Assembly (NCBI RefSeq): GCF_000196675.2
Contig: NC_015312.1
Span: 372,001-436,000 of the forward strand
DNA: 64,000 nucleotides
Source: Pseudonocardia benzenivorans CB1190
GTDB lineage: Bacteria; Actinomycetota; Actinomycetes; Mycobacteriales; Pseudonocardiaceae
Direction: 5' to 3'
Numbering within the stretch: the first letter of the stretch is position 1; each line of letters starts with the position of its first letter. Of this stretch, positions 26,854 through 39,214 are shown in pieces. A program made the translations under genes and the position numbers. The notes beneath the pieces are model-generated. The model saw only the letters and a list, made by a program, of their open reading frames with translations. It was not told where the DNA came from and did no database searches.

Positions 26854-27195
26854 GTGCAACCGGGTCAGCCAGATATGTCGATGATCCTGCAGCAGGCCCA
26901 GAAGATGCAGGAGCAGCTCGTCGCGGCGCAGCAGGAGCTGCAGGTGACCGAGGTGACGGGCCAGGCGGGCAACGGCCTCGTCGAGATCATCATGACGGCG
27001 GCGGGCGAGATCCGCAACGTCAAGATCGACCCCAAGATCGTCGACCCCGACGACGTGGAGACCCTGCAGGACCTGCTCGTCGGCGCGTTCCAGGACGCGA
27101 GCGCGGCCGCGCAGCAGGAGCAGGCACAGAAGATGGGGCCGCTCGCGGGCGGTCTCGGCGGCGGCGCGGGCGGCCTGGGCCTGCCCGGCTTCTGA
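26854..27195 (+). CDS. ybaB: YbaB/EbfC family nucleoid-associated protein
   Basis: 113-aa DNA-binding protein. The core [48 protein letters not shown] and [21 protein letters not shown] is typical; a Gly-rich tail follows. YbaB dimers bind DNA non-specifically. GTG start at 26854 with GGGAGAG upstream; TACCCT at about 26792 may be the -10. recR starts 5 bp after the stop, the standard ybaB-recR operon. Confidence 0.9.
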   Translation: MQPGQPDMSMILQQAQKMQEQLVAAQQELQVTEVTGQAGNGLVEIIMTAAGEIRNVKIDPKIVDPDDVETLQDLLVGAFQDASAAAQQEQAQKMGPLAGGLGGGAGGLGLPGF

Positions 27196-27199
27196 CGCG

Positions 27200-27817
27200 A
27201 TGTTCGAGGGACCGGTCCAGGACCTGATCGACGAGCTGGGCCGGCTGCCGGGCGTCGGGCCCAAGAGTGCGCAGCGGATCGCGTTCCACCTGCTGGCGGC
27301 CGACCCGGCCGACGTCTCCCGGCTGCAGGAGGTGCTCCAGCGGGTCAAGCAGGGTGTGCGGTTCTGCGAGGTCTGCAGCAACGTCTCGGAGAACGAACGC
27401 TGCCGCTTCTGCACCGACGCGCGGCGGGACCCGACGGTGGTGTGCGTCGTCGAGGAGCCCAAGGACGTCCTCGCCGTGGAACGCACCCGCGAGTTCAAGG
27501 GCCGCTACCACGTCCTGGGCGGGGCGCTGGATCCGTTGGGGGGCATCGGCCCCGACTCGCTGAAGATCCGAGAGCTGCTCGCCCGGCTCGGCGGGACGGG
27601 CCCGGCGTCCGACGAGACCGAGATCGCCGAGGTCATCATCGCGACCGACCCCAACACCGAGGGGGAGGCGACGGCCACGTACCTGGTCCGGCTGCTGCGC
27701 GACTTCCCCGGGCTGACGGTGTCGCGGCCCGCGGCGGGGCTGCCGATGGGCGGCGACCTGGAGTTCGCCGACGAGCTCACGCTCGGACGGGCGCTCTCCG
27801 GCCGCCGCGCACTCTGA
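27200..27817 (+). CDS. recR: Recombination mediator protein
   Basis: 205-aa RecR, which works with RecF/RecO to load RecA on gapped DNA. The N-terminal HhH ([20 protein letters not shown]), the zinc finger CEVC...CRFC (about residues 56-75) and the TOPRIM domain ([25 protein letters not shown]) are all intact, ending with the Walker-like [14 protein letters not shown] block. ATG start 5 bp after ybaB. Confidence 0.96.
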   Translation: MFEGPVQDLIDELGRLPGVGPKSAQRIAFHLLAADPADVSRLQEVLQRVKQGVRFCEVCSNVSENERCRFCTDARRDPTVVCVVEEPKDVLAVERTREFKGRYHVLGGALDPLGGIGPDSLKIRELLARLGGTGPASDETEIAEVIIATDPNTEGEATATYLVRLLRDFPGLTVSRPAAGLPMGGDLEFADELTLGRALSGRRAL

Positions 27818-27845
27818 CGCGTCCTCCCGCTGCGCTCCCGTGGCG

Positions 27846-28079
27846 TCAGCCCTCGGGTGCGTGGCCCTGCAGGTCGGCGCGACGCCGCAGCAGCGAGCAG
27901 GAGGGGCAGCCGCGCAGCTCCGCGGTGTTGATCAGCTCCTGCTCCCAGCGGTAGAGATCCCACTGCTTGCGGGCCTGGCGCTCGCGCTGTGCCTCGACCT
28001 CTTCCTTCGCGATCATGCGGCCGATCAGTGCCGACACGACCGCCATCGCGGCGATCGACACGGCGAGAAGGATGCTCAT
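27846..28079 (-). CDS. Small single-pass membrane protein
   Basis: 77 aa: an N-terminal helix (ILLAVSIAAMAVVSALIGRMIA) followed by a charged helix (EEVEAQRERQARKQWDLYRWEQEL) and a CPSC pair near the end. Unrecognised. The ATG at 28079 is chosen because GGAGGT lies 7-8 nt upstream. Its layout and upstream AGGTGGTC resemble the next small gene (28231-28413), suggesting related origin. Confidence 0.55.
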   Translation of the reverse strand: MSILLAVSIAAMAVVSALIGRMIAKEEVEAQRERQARKQWDLYRWEQELINTAELRGCPSCSLLRRRADLQGHAPEG

Positions 28080-28166
28080 CGTGACCACCTCCCGGGAGCG
28101 GACCGGTCACCCGGCCCGTCGACGACGACCCGTTCGGGGACCCGCGGCGACCGGCCGCGGAGGGAG

Positions 28167-28194
28167 GGGCCGCCGGGCGGATGCTCGGCGGCCC
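28167..28194 (-). terminator. hairpin between the two small membrane-protein genes
   Basis: GGGCCGCCG (28167-28175) pairs with CGGCGGCCC (28186-28194) over a 10-nt loop, 36 nt after the stop of the upstream gene. Confidence 0.5.
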
Positions 28195-28230
28195 GTCGTG
28201 GTGCCGACCCCCCGCCGGCACCCGACCCGA

Positions 28231-28413
28231 TCAGTCGTCCTCGTCCGCCCGGGCCGAGCCCGTCGCGGACTGGTACTGCTGGCGACGTTCCCAGGCCATG
28301 CGGCGCTCGGAGGCGGTGAAGCGCCGGTCGGCGGAGCGAGCGGCGTCGACGATGCCCACGATCACCGCGATCGCGACGAGGGCGGCGAAGCCGATCAGCA
28401 ACATCGTGATCAT
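28231..28413 (-). CDS. Small single-pass membrane protein
   Basis: 60 aa: helix MLLIGFAALVAIAVIVGIVDAA then a charged, Arg/Glu-rich tail (RSADRRFTASERRMAWERRQQYQ). Function unknown. The ATG overlaps the stop of a possible 22-codon upstream frame (ATGA), so coupled translation is likely; AGGTGG also lies 8 nt upstream. Confidence 0.5.
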   Translation of the reverse strand: MITMLLIGFAALVAIAVIVGIVDAARSADRRFTASERRMAWERRQQYQSATGSARADEDD

Positions 28414-28478
28414 GGCGACCACCTGCCGCGGCGCGGAACGGCGGGAACCGTGCGGTCAGCCGGGTGTGCCTTCTTCAT
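28410..28478 (-). CDS. Possible 22-aa upstream reading frame
   Basis: Starts MKKAHPADRTVPAVPRRG with GGAAGGGG 8 nt upstream and ends in an ATGA overlap with the small membrane-protein gene. It overlaps the end of the 64-aa frame (28456-28650) in another phase. Only its start signal and coupling support it. Confidence 0.3.
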   Translation of the reverse strand: MKKAHPADRTVPAVPRRGRWSP

Positions 28479-28650
28479 CGTGTAGCCCCTTCCCGTGATC
28501 TCCTGACCCGGCCGGTCGCCGGGAGGTCGGTGCTCCCGGCGTGGGCCGGGACGGGTGCGGCAGCCGGAACGCCCGGTTCGCGGGCGTGGCTCCCGAAGGC
28601 TGGAGGAGCGCGTCCGGGGAGGCCGTCGCGGTGTCGCTCGTGTCGCGCAT
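28456..28650 (-). CDS. Hypothetical 64-aa protein
   Basis: Hydrophilic, Pro/Ser/Thr-rich small protein (MRDTSDTATASPDALLQPSG at the start; SGDHGKGLHDEEGTPG at the end) with no recognised family. Support: a very strong GGAGGGAGG six nt before the ATG and a divergent position to the XRE regulator gene across an AT-rich intergenic region. No cysteines; no signal peptide. Confidence 0.4.
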   Translation of the reverse strand: MRDTSDTATASPDALLQPSGATPANRAFRLPHPSRPTPGAPTSRRPAGSGDHGKGLHDEEGTPG

Positions 28651-28734
28651 CGGAGCCTCCCTCCTGGTCGGCACCGCCTCCGTTGATGCGGGGGCGAATC
28701 GTGCCGACGTACTGAGAATGCCCGATGACAGCCC

Positions 28735-28768
28735 GTCATGCAATTGCAAATTGATGAGATTGCACGAG
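28735..28768. promoter_or_regulatory. AT-rich operator-like region with TGCAATTGCA palindrome
   Basis: TGCAATTGCA (28739-28748) is a perfect 10-bp palindrome; another TTGCA lies at 28760-28764. The surrounding 40 bp are unusually AT-rich for this genome and sit between the divergent small genes and the XRE gene. Confidence 0.45.
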
Positions 28769-28845
28769 GCATTCACATCCCGTAGGCTTCCGGGGCTCCA
28801 CGCCCCGCAACCGGCCCAGCCCCCCGCAGCTGTCAGGAAGACGAG

Positions 28846-29742
28846 ATGGCCGAAGCGCACGGTCCCGCCGGCCCCAGGCGACGCCTAGGCGCCGAGCTCC
28901 GGCGGCTGCGGAGCAAGGCGGGTCTGCACCTCGAGGACGTCGCCCGCGAGATGACGTGCTCGACCTCGAAGATCTCCCGGCTGGAGAACGGCAAGGGCAT
29001 CCCGAAGCTGCCCGACGTCCGCGAACTGATGCGCATCTACGGCGTCACCGCCGGCACGGAGCGTGACATGCTCCTGCGACTGGCCCGTGAAGGCCGACAG
29101 CAGGGGTGGTGGGAGCCGTACACGGAGGGTGTCCAGGCTGAGAGGTTCGTCCTCGACTCACCCGGCCGCTACCCCGCCCTCGAGACCGAGGCGATCGCCG
29201 TCCGGCTGTTCACCGGGATGATCCTCCCCGGCCTGTTGCAGACGGCCGCGTACGCGCGCGAGATGCTCGCCGCGCTGCTCCCGCACCACCTGTCGGCCGA
29301 GATCGACAGGCTCGTCGAGCTCCGGATGGAACGGCAGCGGGCGCTCACCCGCGACGAGGCGCCGCTGCAGTTGTCCGCGGTGCTCGACGAGGCGTTGCTC
29401 CGGCGTGTCGTCGGCGGTCCCGAACTGATGCGCGAACAGCTGGCGGTCGTACTCGAGAAGGCGGCCATGTCCACTGTCGACGTGCGGGTCCTCGCCTTCG
29501 ATGCCGGGTTCCACCGGGCGCACCTCGGCCAGTTCACGGTGCTGGAACTGCGGGAACCGCTCGACGACCTCGTCTACATCGAGGGGCACGGCGGGGACTC
29601 CTACCTGGAGTCGACCGAGGACGTGAAGCTGTACAAAGAGGTCTACGCCGACGTGGTGTCCAAAGCGTTACCACCCCCCGCGTCGGAGGCGTTGATCCGT
29701 GAGTATCTTCACCGCTACGAATCAGGGGAGGGTGGGCTGTGA
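28846..29742 (+). CDS. XRE family regulator with DUF5753 domain
   Basis: 298-aa protein: HTH at about 12-68 (LGAELRRLRSKAGLHLEDVAREMTCSTSKISRLENGKGIP), then a DUF5753 sensor domain from about 95 (WWEPYTEGVQAERFV, GMILPGLLQTAAYAREML, YIEGHGGDSYLES). Such regulators are abundant in actinomycetes and usually precede a DUF397 gene; several such pairs affect development and antibiotic production. Translation of the DUF397 gene is coupled through a 4-bp GTGA overlap. AGGAAGA precedes the ATG. Confidence 0.9.
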   Translation: MAEAHGPAGPRRRLGAELRRLRSKAGLHLEDVAREMTCSTSKISRLENGKGIPKLPDVRELMRIYGVTAGTERDMLLRLAREGRQQGWWEPYTEGVQAERFVLDSPGRYPALETEAIAVRLFTGMILPGLLQTAAYAREMLAALLPHHLSAEIDRLVELRMERQRALTRDEAPLQLSAVLDEALLRRVVGGPELMREQLAVVLEKAAMSTVDVRVLAFDAGFHRAHLGQFTVLELREPLDDLVYIEGHGGDSYLESTEDVKLYKEVYADVVSKALPPPASEALIREYLHRYESGEGGL

Positions 29743-29924
29743 TCGAGTTCGTCACGAGTTCTTTCTGCAATTACGGCGACTGTGTCGAGATCGGGCGCGG
29801 CCCCGAGGGCACGATGCTGGTGCGCGACAGCAAGGACCGCGACCAGGGTGCTCTGACGTTCACCCGCGAGGAATGGGAAGCATTCGTCGCCGGGGTCAAG
29901 GCCGGAGAGTTCGACCCCGCCTGA
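29739..29924 (+). CDS. DUF397 domain protein
   Basis: 61-aa protein: FVTSSFCNYGDCVEIGRGPEG, VRDSKDRDQGALTFTREEWEAFVAGVKAGEFD, the complete DUF397 signature. It overlaps the XRE gene stop by 4 bp and probably works with that regulator, perhaps as an antagonist (inference from similar pairs in Streptomyces). GTG start. Confidence 0.92.
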   Translation: MIEFVTSSFCNYGDCVEIGRGPEGTMLVRDSKDRDQGALTFTREEWEAFVAGVKAGEFDPA

Positions 29925-29961
29925 CGCCACCCCGAGCGTCACGCGGAGTAATCAGACACAG

Positions 29962-30003
29962 CGGCCCGGGAGGGCGGACCGATCGTCCGCCCCTCCCGGG
30001 CCG
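29962..30003. terminator. strong hairpin terminator
   Basis: CGGCCCGGGAGG-GCGGAC pairs with GTCCGCCCCTCCCGGGCCG: about 18 bp with one bulged base and a 5-nt loop, 37 nt after the DUF397 stop. It can end transcription from both the XRE/DUF397 side and the convergent leuA side. Confidence 0.75.
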
Positions 30004-30096
30004 TCGGCCGTCGCGGGTGAGATCGTCACTGCGCGTGCGGCCGTGAGGGACCACCCGCCCCGCGGATCGCGCGGGGCGGTGGCCACGTTCTTCGGG

Positions 30097-32142
<2,046 letters not shown>

Positions 32143-32192
32143 TCAGGATGGCGGCCCGGGACGACCAGCCGGAGCGAGCGAGCGGAGGGTCC

Positions 32193-32495
32193 ATGAGCGT
32201 GCGCACCTCGGCACGTCGCGGCGTGGGAATGCTGGCGACGGCGCTGCGGATCGTCGGGATGGTCATCGTCGCGTTCCTGGTGCTGCACATCGTGCTGACG
32301 CTGCTCGACGCGAACCCGGCCAACGGGCTGACGACGTTCGTCGCCGACGTCTCGAGCCGCTTCACCCTGGGGCTCGACGACCTCTTCCTGCCCGACGAGC
32401 CCAAGCTGCGCGTGACGCTGAACTACGGGGTGGCCGCGATCGTCTGGTGGCTGATCACGGCGGTCGTCGTCCGGCTGGTGCGCCGGGTCTCCTGA
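32193..32495 (+). CDS. Small two-helix membrane protein
   Basis: 100 aa with hydrophobic segments at about 17-38 ([19 protein letters not shown]) and 78-94 ([18 protein letters not shown]) joined by a soluble loop ([34 protein letters not shown]). Resembles unnamed actinomycete membrane proteins; no function known. GCGGAGGG lies 6 nt before the ATG. Confidence 0.7.
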   Translation: MSVRTSARRGVGMLATALRIVGMVIVAFLVLHIVLTLLDANPANGLTTFVADVSSRFTLGLDDLFLPDEPKLRVTLNYGVAAIVWWLITAVVVRLVRRVS

Positions 32496-32538
32496 GCGTG
32501 GGAGCGCGGATCGCCGCAGGCCGGGGCGCGGCGGCCGG

Positions 32539-33813
32539 TCAGATCGCCGCCGGCCAGATGGCGACCGCGTAGGCGCCGAACCACGCCGAGGCCAGCACCA
32601 CCCCCGCGAGGATCCCGGCCGCCGCGACGCGGTGCCGGCCGGCCAGCCGCGCCAGCCCGACGGCCACCGGCACCACCAGCGTGAACGCCGGGAGGAGCAG
32701 CCGGGCCTTCGACGCCATCACCCCCGCGCTCCCGACGTCCATCGCGACGACGAGCAGCCCGTAGCAGAACAGCGGCCAGGGCAGGGTGCCCGCGGCGGCG
32801 TCGCGCAGGCACACGCCGAGGAGTACGACCGCCACCACCAGCGCGACCACCGTCCCCACCTCCAGCAGCGACGGCGCCGACGCCAGCACCGTCCCGGCGA
32901 AGTGCAGGGTCGAGGCGCCGCCGTCGAAACGCGACCCCCAGCCGCGGGACTGCACGGCGAACCAGCCCGTCGGCGAGCCGGTCCGCGCGCCCACCCACGC
33001 CAGGTAGCCGAGCAGCCCGAGCGGGGCGATCGCGACGGCGGCCCACGGCCGGCCGCCGTCGTCGCGACGGTGCAGCGCCGCGCCCGCCGACACGAGCACC
33101 ACGATCAGCAGCGCCGCGGCGGTCGGGCGGACGAGGCCCGCGGCGAGGCAGCCGAGACCGGCGGCGGCCCAGCGGCGCTCGAGGACGAACACGAGCGTCC
33201 AGGCCGCGCAGGCGCAGAACAGCGCCTCGGAGTAGGCCATCGACAGCACGACCGACATCGGGGCCGCGCCGAACAGCGCGACGAGCACCAGCCCTGCCCG
33301 CGCCGACCCGCCCGGGACGGCCCGGCCGATCCGCGCGACGGCGTACGCGGCGACGACCCCGGCCGCCAGCGTCACGACGACGGCCGCCGCCAGCATGGGC
33401 AGGCCGGTGAGGAAGCGCGTCGTCGCGACGAGAGCGGGGTAGCCGGGGAAGAACGCGAGCGGGGTGGCGGCCGAGCGCACGCCCTCGGCGTCGACGAGTC
33501 CCCGCGGCACGCCGCCGTAGCCGCCCTGGGCGATGCCGAGGAACCAGTGCCCGTCCCACGATCCGAGCCGGTCGCCGAGGTGCTCGCCGTTGGCCCCGGT
33601 GAGCAGCGCGAGCAGGGCCGTCCCGACCGCCCGCACGAGCAGGTAGACCCCGGCGGGGGCGAGCGCGGACCGCAGCACGGGACCGGCGGGCAGCGCGGGA
33701 AGGGGGATCGTCGTGACCCCCCGGCGCGCCCGCGCGGGCGACGTGTCCGGACTCACGCCGGCCCCCGGCACACCCCGCGAGCGGGGGCGGGGCGCCGTCG
33801 GTGTCTGTGGCAT
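32539..33813 (-). CDS. Polytopic glycosyltransferase, PIG-V-like mannosyltransferase family
   Basis: 424-aa membrane protein with about ten helices. The lumenal-loop pattern [17 protein letters not shown] (Trp-Asp, catalytic Asp of GT-C enzymes), [12 protein letters not shown] and [16 protein letters not shown] match the bacterial PIG-V/GPI mannosyltransferase-II-like family, which probably uses polyprenyl-phosphate mannose. About 40% of visible segments are shared with the protein at 36345-37517. TAACCT (minus, 33823-33828) lies 9 nt before the ATG. The N-terminal 45 residues are Pro/Arg-rich, so a later start is possible. Confidence 0.75.
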   Translation of the reverse strand: MPQTPTAPRPRSRGVPGAGVSPDTSPARARRGVTTIPLPALPAGPVLRSALAPAGVYLLVRAVGTALLALLTGANGEHLGDRLGSWDGHWFLGIAQGGYGGVPRGLVDAEGVRSAATPLAFFPGYPALVATTRFLTGLPMLAAAVVVTLAAGVVAAYAVARIGRAVPGGSARAGLVLVALFGAAPMSVVLSMAYSEALFCACAAWTLVFVLERRWAAAGLGCLAAGLVRPTAAALLIVVLVSAGAALHRRDDGGRPWAAVAIAPLGLLGYLAWVGARTGSPTGWFAVQSRGWGSRFDGGASTLHFAGTVLASAPSLLEVGTVVALVVAVVLLGVCLRDAAAGTLPWPLFCYGLLVVAMDVGSAGVMASKARLLLPAFTLVVPVAVGLARLAGRHRVAAAGILAGVVLASAWFGAYAVAIWPAAI

Positions 33814-33993
33814 CGGTCATCGAGGTTAACGGCGCTGCTCGGCGCCGGTAGGCTGGGCTCCCGACCAGCTCCTCGAGAGTGGTCGGCGTGCCGGCAGGCG
33901 GTCGTGGGGACCTCTCGTCGTTGTCGATCCGTCGCGGAGGACAGACCGAAGACGTCGCCGGCACCCGGCCGCGGCGTGAGACAGGAGGTCGGA

Positions 33994-36329
<2,336 letters not shown>

Positions 36330-36344
36330 GACGCTCACGGGACG

Positions 36345-37517
36345 TCAGATCGCGTACTTCCAGATCGTGAGGGAGTAGGCGCCGAACCAGGCCGAGGCCA
36401 GCGTCGCCACCGCGAGGACGGCCCACGCCGTCGCGGGGCGGCGCCGGGCCAGGCCGAGCGCCATCGGCAGCAGCAACACGAACGCGGGCAGCAGCAGCCG
36501 CACCTTCGAGGCCATGACGCCCGACGACAGCCACACCGTCGCGACGACGGCGGCGCCGTAGAGCACCAGCGGCCACGGCACCCGCGCCGGGACGCACAGC
36601 GCGAGCAGGACGACCGCGCCGACGAGCACGACGAGGATCGCGATGTCGTAGACGGTCCCGTGCCGGCCGGCGAGCGTCTCCCCGAGCTGCCGGACGACGG
36701 CGACGCCGCCGTCGACGCCGCCGTCCCAGCCCGTGCTCTGCACGGTGAACCAGCCGCCGAGCTCGCCCGTCCGCACCGCCACGTAGACCAGGTAGCCGCC
36801 GATGCCGCTCGCGGCCAGCAGCGCGGCGCCCAGTGGCCGCCACCCGTCGCGTCGGCCGACGAGCGCGACCGCGGCGACGGCGACGACGGCCAGCACCAGC
36901 GCCTCCGCCGTCGGGCGGACGAGGCCCGCCAGCGCGCAGGCCGCGCCGGCGAGCAGCCAGCGTCGTTCCAGGAGGCCGACGAGCGACCATGCCGCGAGCG
37001 CGCAGAACAGCGCCTCGGTGTAGGCCATGTTCAGCGTGACGGCCATCGGTGCGGCGGCGAAGAGGGCCGTCAGCAGCAGCCCCACACGCCGTGATCCACC
37101 GGGGACGAGCTCGCCCAGCCGGGTCAGCGCGTAAGCGCACGCGACGCCCGCCAGCAGTGACACGACGAGCGCCGCCGCGACCTCGTTGCCCCCGAGCAGC
37201 GGCGCGAACACGGCGATCGTCGCGGGATAGCCGGGGAAGAACGCGAGCGCGGTGAACGGTGTGTGCCGGCCGTGCCCGTCGAGCATCGTGTCGGGGATGC
37301 CGGAGTAGCCGTGCTCGGCGATGGCGATCATCCAGTCGCCGTCCCATGCGCGGAGCCGGGCGACCGGGTCGAGGCCGTGGGCGTAGGACAGCCATACCAG
37401 CACCAGGACGCCGACGACCCGGATCGCCAGATAGACGCCCGCGGGCGCGAGCGCGGCGACGAGGGCGGCCCGGCGCGCGGGATCGGGCGTCGCGACCGGG
37501 GTGTCGGTCGCGCTCAC
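36345..37517 (-). CDS. Polytopic glycosyltransferase, PIG-V-like mannosyltransferase family
   Basis: 390-aa paralogue of the 32539-33813 product: [50 protein letters not shown] and the C-terminal [17 protein letters not shown] all have direct counterparts there. About ten helices; predicted lipid-linked mannose donor. GTG start at 37517 with GGGGGAGG upstream; the longer reading to 37559 lacks family similarity. Converges on asd with a 15-bp gap. Confidence 0.75.
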   Translation of the reverse strand: MSATDTPVATPDPARRAALVAALAPAGVYLAIRVVGVLVLVWLSYAHGLDPVARLRAWDGDWMIAIAEHGYSGIPDTMLDGHGRHTPFTALAFFPGYPATIAVFAPLLGGNEVAAALVVSLLAGVACAYALTRLGELVPGGSRRVGLLLTALFAAAPMAVTLNMAYTEALFCALAAWSLVGLLERRWLLAGAACALAGLVRPTAEALVLAVVAVAAVALVGRRDGWRPLGAALLAASGIGGYLVYVAVRTGELGGWFTVQSTGWDGGVDGGVAVVRQLGETLAGRHGTVYDIAILVVLVGAVVLLALCVPARVPWPLVLYGAAVVATVWLSSGVMASKVRLLLPAFVLLLPMALGLARRRPATAWAVLAVATLASAWFGAYSLTIWKYAI

Positions 37518-37589
37518 CGCGCCTCCCCCCGTCCGTTCCGTACCGCCCGAGCAGGTCACAACGGTAACGCGAGATCGTCGCGGCGCCGA

Positions 37590-37595
37590 TAACGT
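37590..37595 (+). promoter_or_regulatory. -10 box (TAACGT) of the carbonic anhydrase gene
   Basis: TAACGT ends 8 nt before the GTG at 37604; no Shine-Dalgarno. Confidence 0.5.
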
Positions 37596-37603
37596 TCTGC
37601 CGC

Positions 37604-38110
37604 GTGAGCAACGAAGAACTGATCCGTCGTTACGAGGCCGGCGGCGGCCACCTCGCCGCTGCCGCCGCCGAGGGCCTCGCGGTCCCCCCGGCCCTGAAGA
37701 CCGCTCTGGTCACGTGCATGGACTCCCGGATCGACACGTTCACCCTCTTCGGGCTCAAGCTGGGGGAGGTGCACGTGCTGCGGAACGCGGGTGGCGTCGT
37801 CACCGACGACGTGATCCGCTCGCTGACGATCAGCCAGCGCAAGCTCGGGACCAGGGACATCCTGCTCGTCCAGCACAGCGGTTGTGGTCTGGCGACCTTC
37901 ACCGACGACGACTTCTCCGAGGAGCTGGCCGTCGAGACGGGGATGCGGCCGCCGTGGCGGACCCACGCGTTCCGCGATCCGATGGTGAGCGTGCGCCGCG
38001 ACCTCGCGCAGCTGCGGCACGACCCGTTCCTGCACCCGGACACGCGGGTGCGGGGCTTCGTGCTCGACATCGAGTCGTTCGTCCTGCAGGAGGTCGACAG
38101 CCAGGACTGA
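37604..38110 (+). CDS. Beta-carbonic anhydrase
   Basis: Interconverts CO2 and bicarbonate. 168 aa; zinc ligands C38 (in CMDSR, with D40/R42 dyad), H91 and C94 (HSGCG) are all present. It is the short, single-domain type resembling mycobacterial Rv1284. GTG start follows a -10 box by 8 nt (leaderless). Confidence 0.9.
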   Translation: MSNEELIRRYEAGGGHLAAAAAEGLAVPPALKTALVTCMDSRIDTFTLFGLKLGEVHVLRNAGGVVTDDVIRSLTISQRKLGTRDILLVQHSGCGLATFTDDDFSEELAVETGMRPPWRTHAFRDPMVSVRRDLAQLRHDPFLHPDTRVRGFVLDIESFVLQEVDSQD

Positions 38111-38176
38111 GCCCCGCGACGTATCGATGTGAGACGGCCGGGGACTGTGCGTCGCGTCACCTGGTAAGCCGAACGG

Positions 38177-38392
38177 GTGGCAGGTCGAACGGTGTCGCTC
38201 GTGTGCCGGGCGTGCGGGAGCAGGTCCGATCTCGGGGATCGGTCGGTGGCCGGCACGTGCCCGGATCTGGTCGACGACGCGGGCTACGCCGTCGACGAGG
38301 TCGAGATCGTCTTCCACGGCGTGTGCGCGAGGTGTCGCCCGGCCGCCGAGCGGTCCGGACGGAACCGCTCATGGGCCCGGTTGCGGCGCTGA
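38177..38392 (+). CDS. Orphan Fur C-terminal (dimerisation) domain, possible remnant
   Basis: 71 aa that read like the C-terminal half of a Fur-family regulator: LVCRACGSRSDLGD, DDAGYAVDEVEIVFHGVCARCR. Both CxxC pairs of the structural zinc site are present (CRAC, CARC), but the winged-helix N-terminal half and the HHH metal motif are missing, and the frame upstream is closed by a TAA. It could be a small metal-binding protein or the remains of a broken fur gene. GTG start with no Shine-Dalgarno. Confidence 0.45.
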   Translation: MAGRTVSLVCRACGSRSDLGDRSVAGTCPDLVDDAGYAVDEVEIVFHGVCARCRPAAERSGRNRSWARLRR

Positions 38393-38426
38393 GCGGCGCC
38401 GGACCCTGGCTGACGGCCGTCGCCCG

Positions 38427-38816
38427 TCAGCCGCGCCCACAGTCCGCCGGATGGCGGATGCACCAGGGGGTCGTGCCCGGCAGGCGTGAGCGGTGGCGGG
38501 CCACCCAGCGGTAGACCGCGTCCTGGGCCCGCGCGGTGCGGGCGTGCAGCGCGCGGGGCCAGCCGCGCTGCAGCGCCACCGACAGCGCCGCGGCGACAGC
38601 CGCGGACCCGCCCGCCGTGGCGCCGTCGGCACCCTTCCACCGCACCTCCGCGCGGCACTGCTGTGGGGTGGCGTCGACCAGCGCGGCGGCGTCCGGGCGC
38701 TGGAACGGGACGGTGGCGATGCGGGCGTGCGCGTCGAGCAGCCGCAGCCAGCCGAGGCTGCGGGTGCAGAACCCGCAGTCGCCGTCGAAGACGAGCGTGC
38801 CGGCGAGGACGTCCAT
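38427..38816 (-). CDS. DCC family thiol-disulfide oxidoreductase (DUF393)
   Basis: 129-aa thioredoxin-like protein with the signature FDGDCGFC (C14, C17) and VPFQRPD; the C-terminal CIRHPADCGRG carries two more cysteines. The family is predicted to be redox-active with unknown partners. CATGAT on the minus strand (38823-38828) is six nt before the ATG, a leaderless promoter. Divergent from the ArsC-like gene. Confidence 0.85.
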   Translation of the reverse strand: MDVLAGTLVFDGDCGFCTRSLGWLRLLDAHARIATVPFQRPDAAALVDATPQQCRAEVRWKGADGATAGGSAAVAAALSVALQRGWPRALHARTARAQDAVYRWVARHRSRLPGTTPWCIRHPADCGRG

Positions 38817-38822
38817 GCCGCG

Positions 38823-38838
38823 ATCATGCGCCTACGAT
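38823..38838. promoter_or_regulatory. compact divergent promoter of DCC and ArsC-like genes
   Basis: CATGAT (minus, 38823-38828) and TACGAT (plus, 38833-38838) each end six nt before their start codons; the two -10 boxes are only 4 bp apart and the start codons 28 bp apart. Confidence 0.5.
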
Positions 38839-38844
38839 CCGGGC

Positions 38845-39204
38845 GTGACCACCGAAGACCGTCCCGTCGTCTGGCACAACCCGCGCTGCTCGAAGAGCCG
38901 CGGTGCGCTGGCCCTGCTCGCCGAGCGCGGCGTCGATCCGGAGATCGTCCGCTACCTCGACGACGCCCCGACCCGTGCCGACCTCGAGGACGTCCTGCGC
39001 AAGCTCGGCACCGACGACCCGCGGGCGATCGTGCGGACCGGTGAGGCCCGCTACAAGGAGCTCGGGCTCGCCGACGCCGACCGGGACGCCCTGCTCGACG
39101 CCATGGCCGCCAACCCGATCCTCGTCGAGCGTCCGATCGTCGTCGTGGGGGATCGGGCCGTGGTCGGCAGGCCGCCGGAGAAGGTGCTGGACCTGCTGGG
39201 CTGA
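38845..39204 (+). CDS. ArsC-family (glutaredoxin-type) reductase
   Basis: 119-aa protein of the ArsC/Spx fold. HNPRCSKSRGAL holds the redox cysteine C15; VRTGEARYKELGL and ANPILVERPIVVVGDRAVVGRPPE match the arsenate-reductase branch, including the Arg residues that bind the oxyanion. No ars operon is nearby, so a role in arsenate resistance is only likely by family. GTG start, leaderless. Confidence 0.85.
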   Translation: MTTEDRPVVWHNPRCSKSRGALALLAERGVDPEIVRYLDDAPTRADLEDVLRKLGTDDPRAIVRTGEARYKELGLADADRDALLDAMAANPILVERPIVVVGDRAVVGRPPEKVLDLLG

Positions 39205-39214
39205 GCGGCCGGGC

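Noticed and set aside
32423..33964. 513-codon minus-strand frame overlapping the mannosyltransferase
   Set aside because: Different phase from the protein with GT-C motifs; Arg/Gly-rich shadow.
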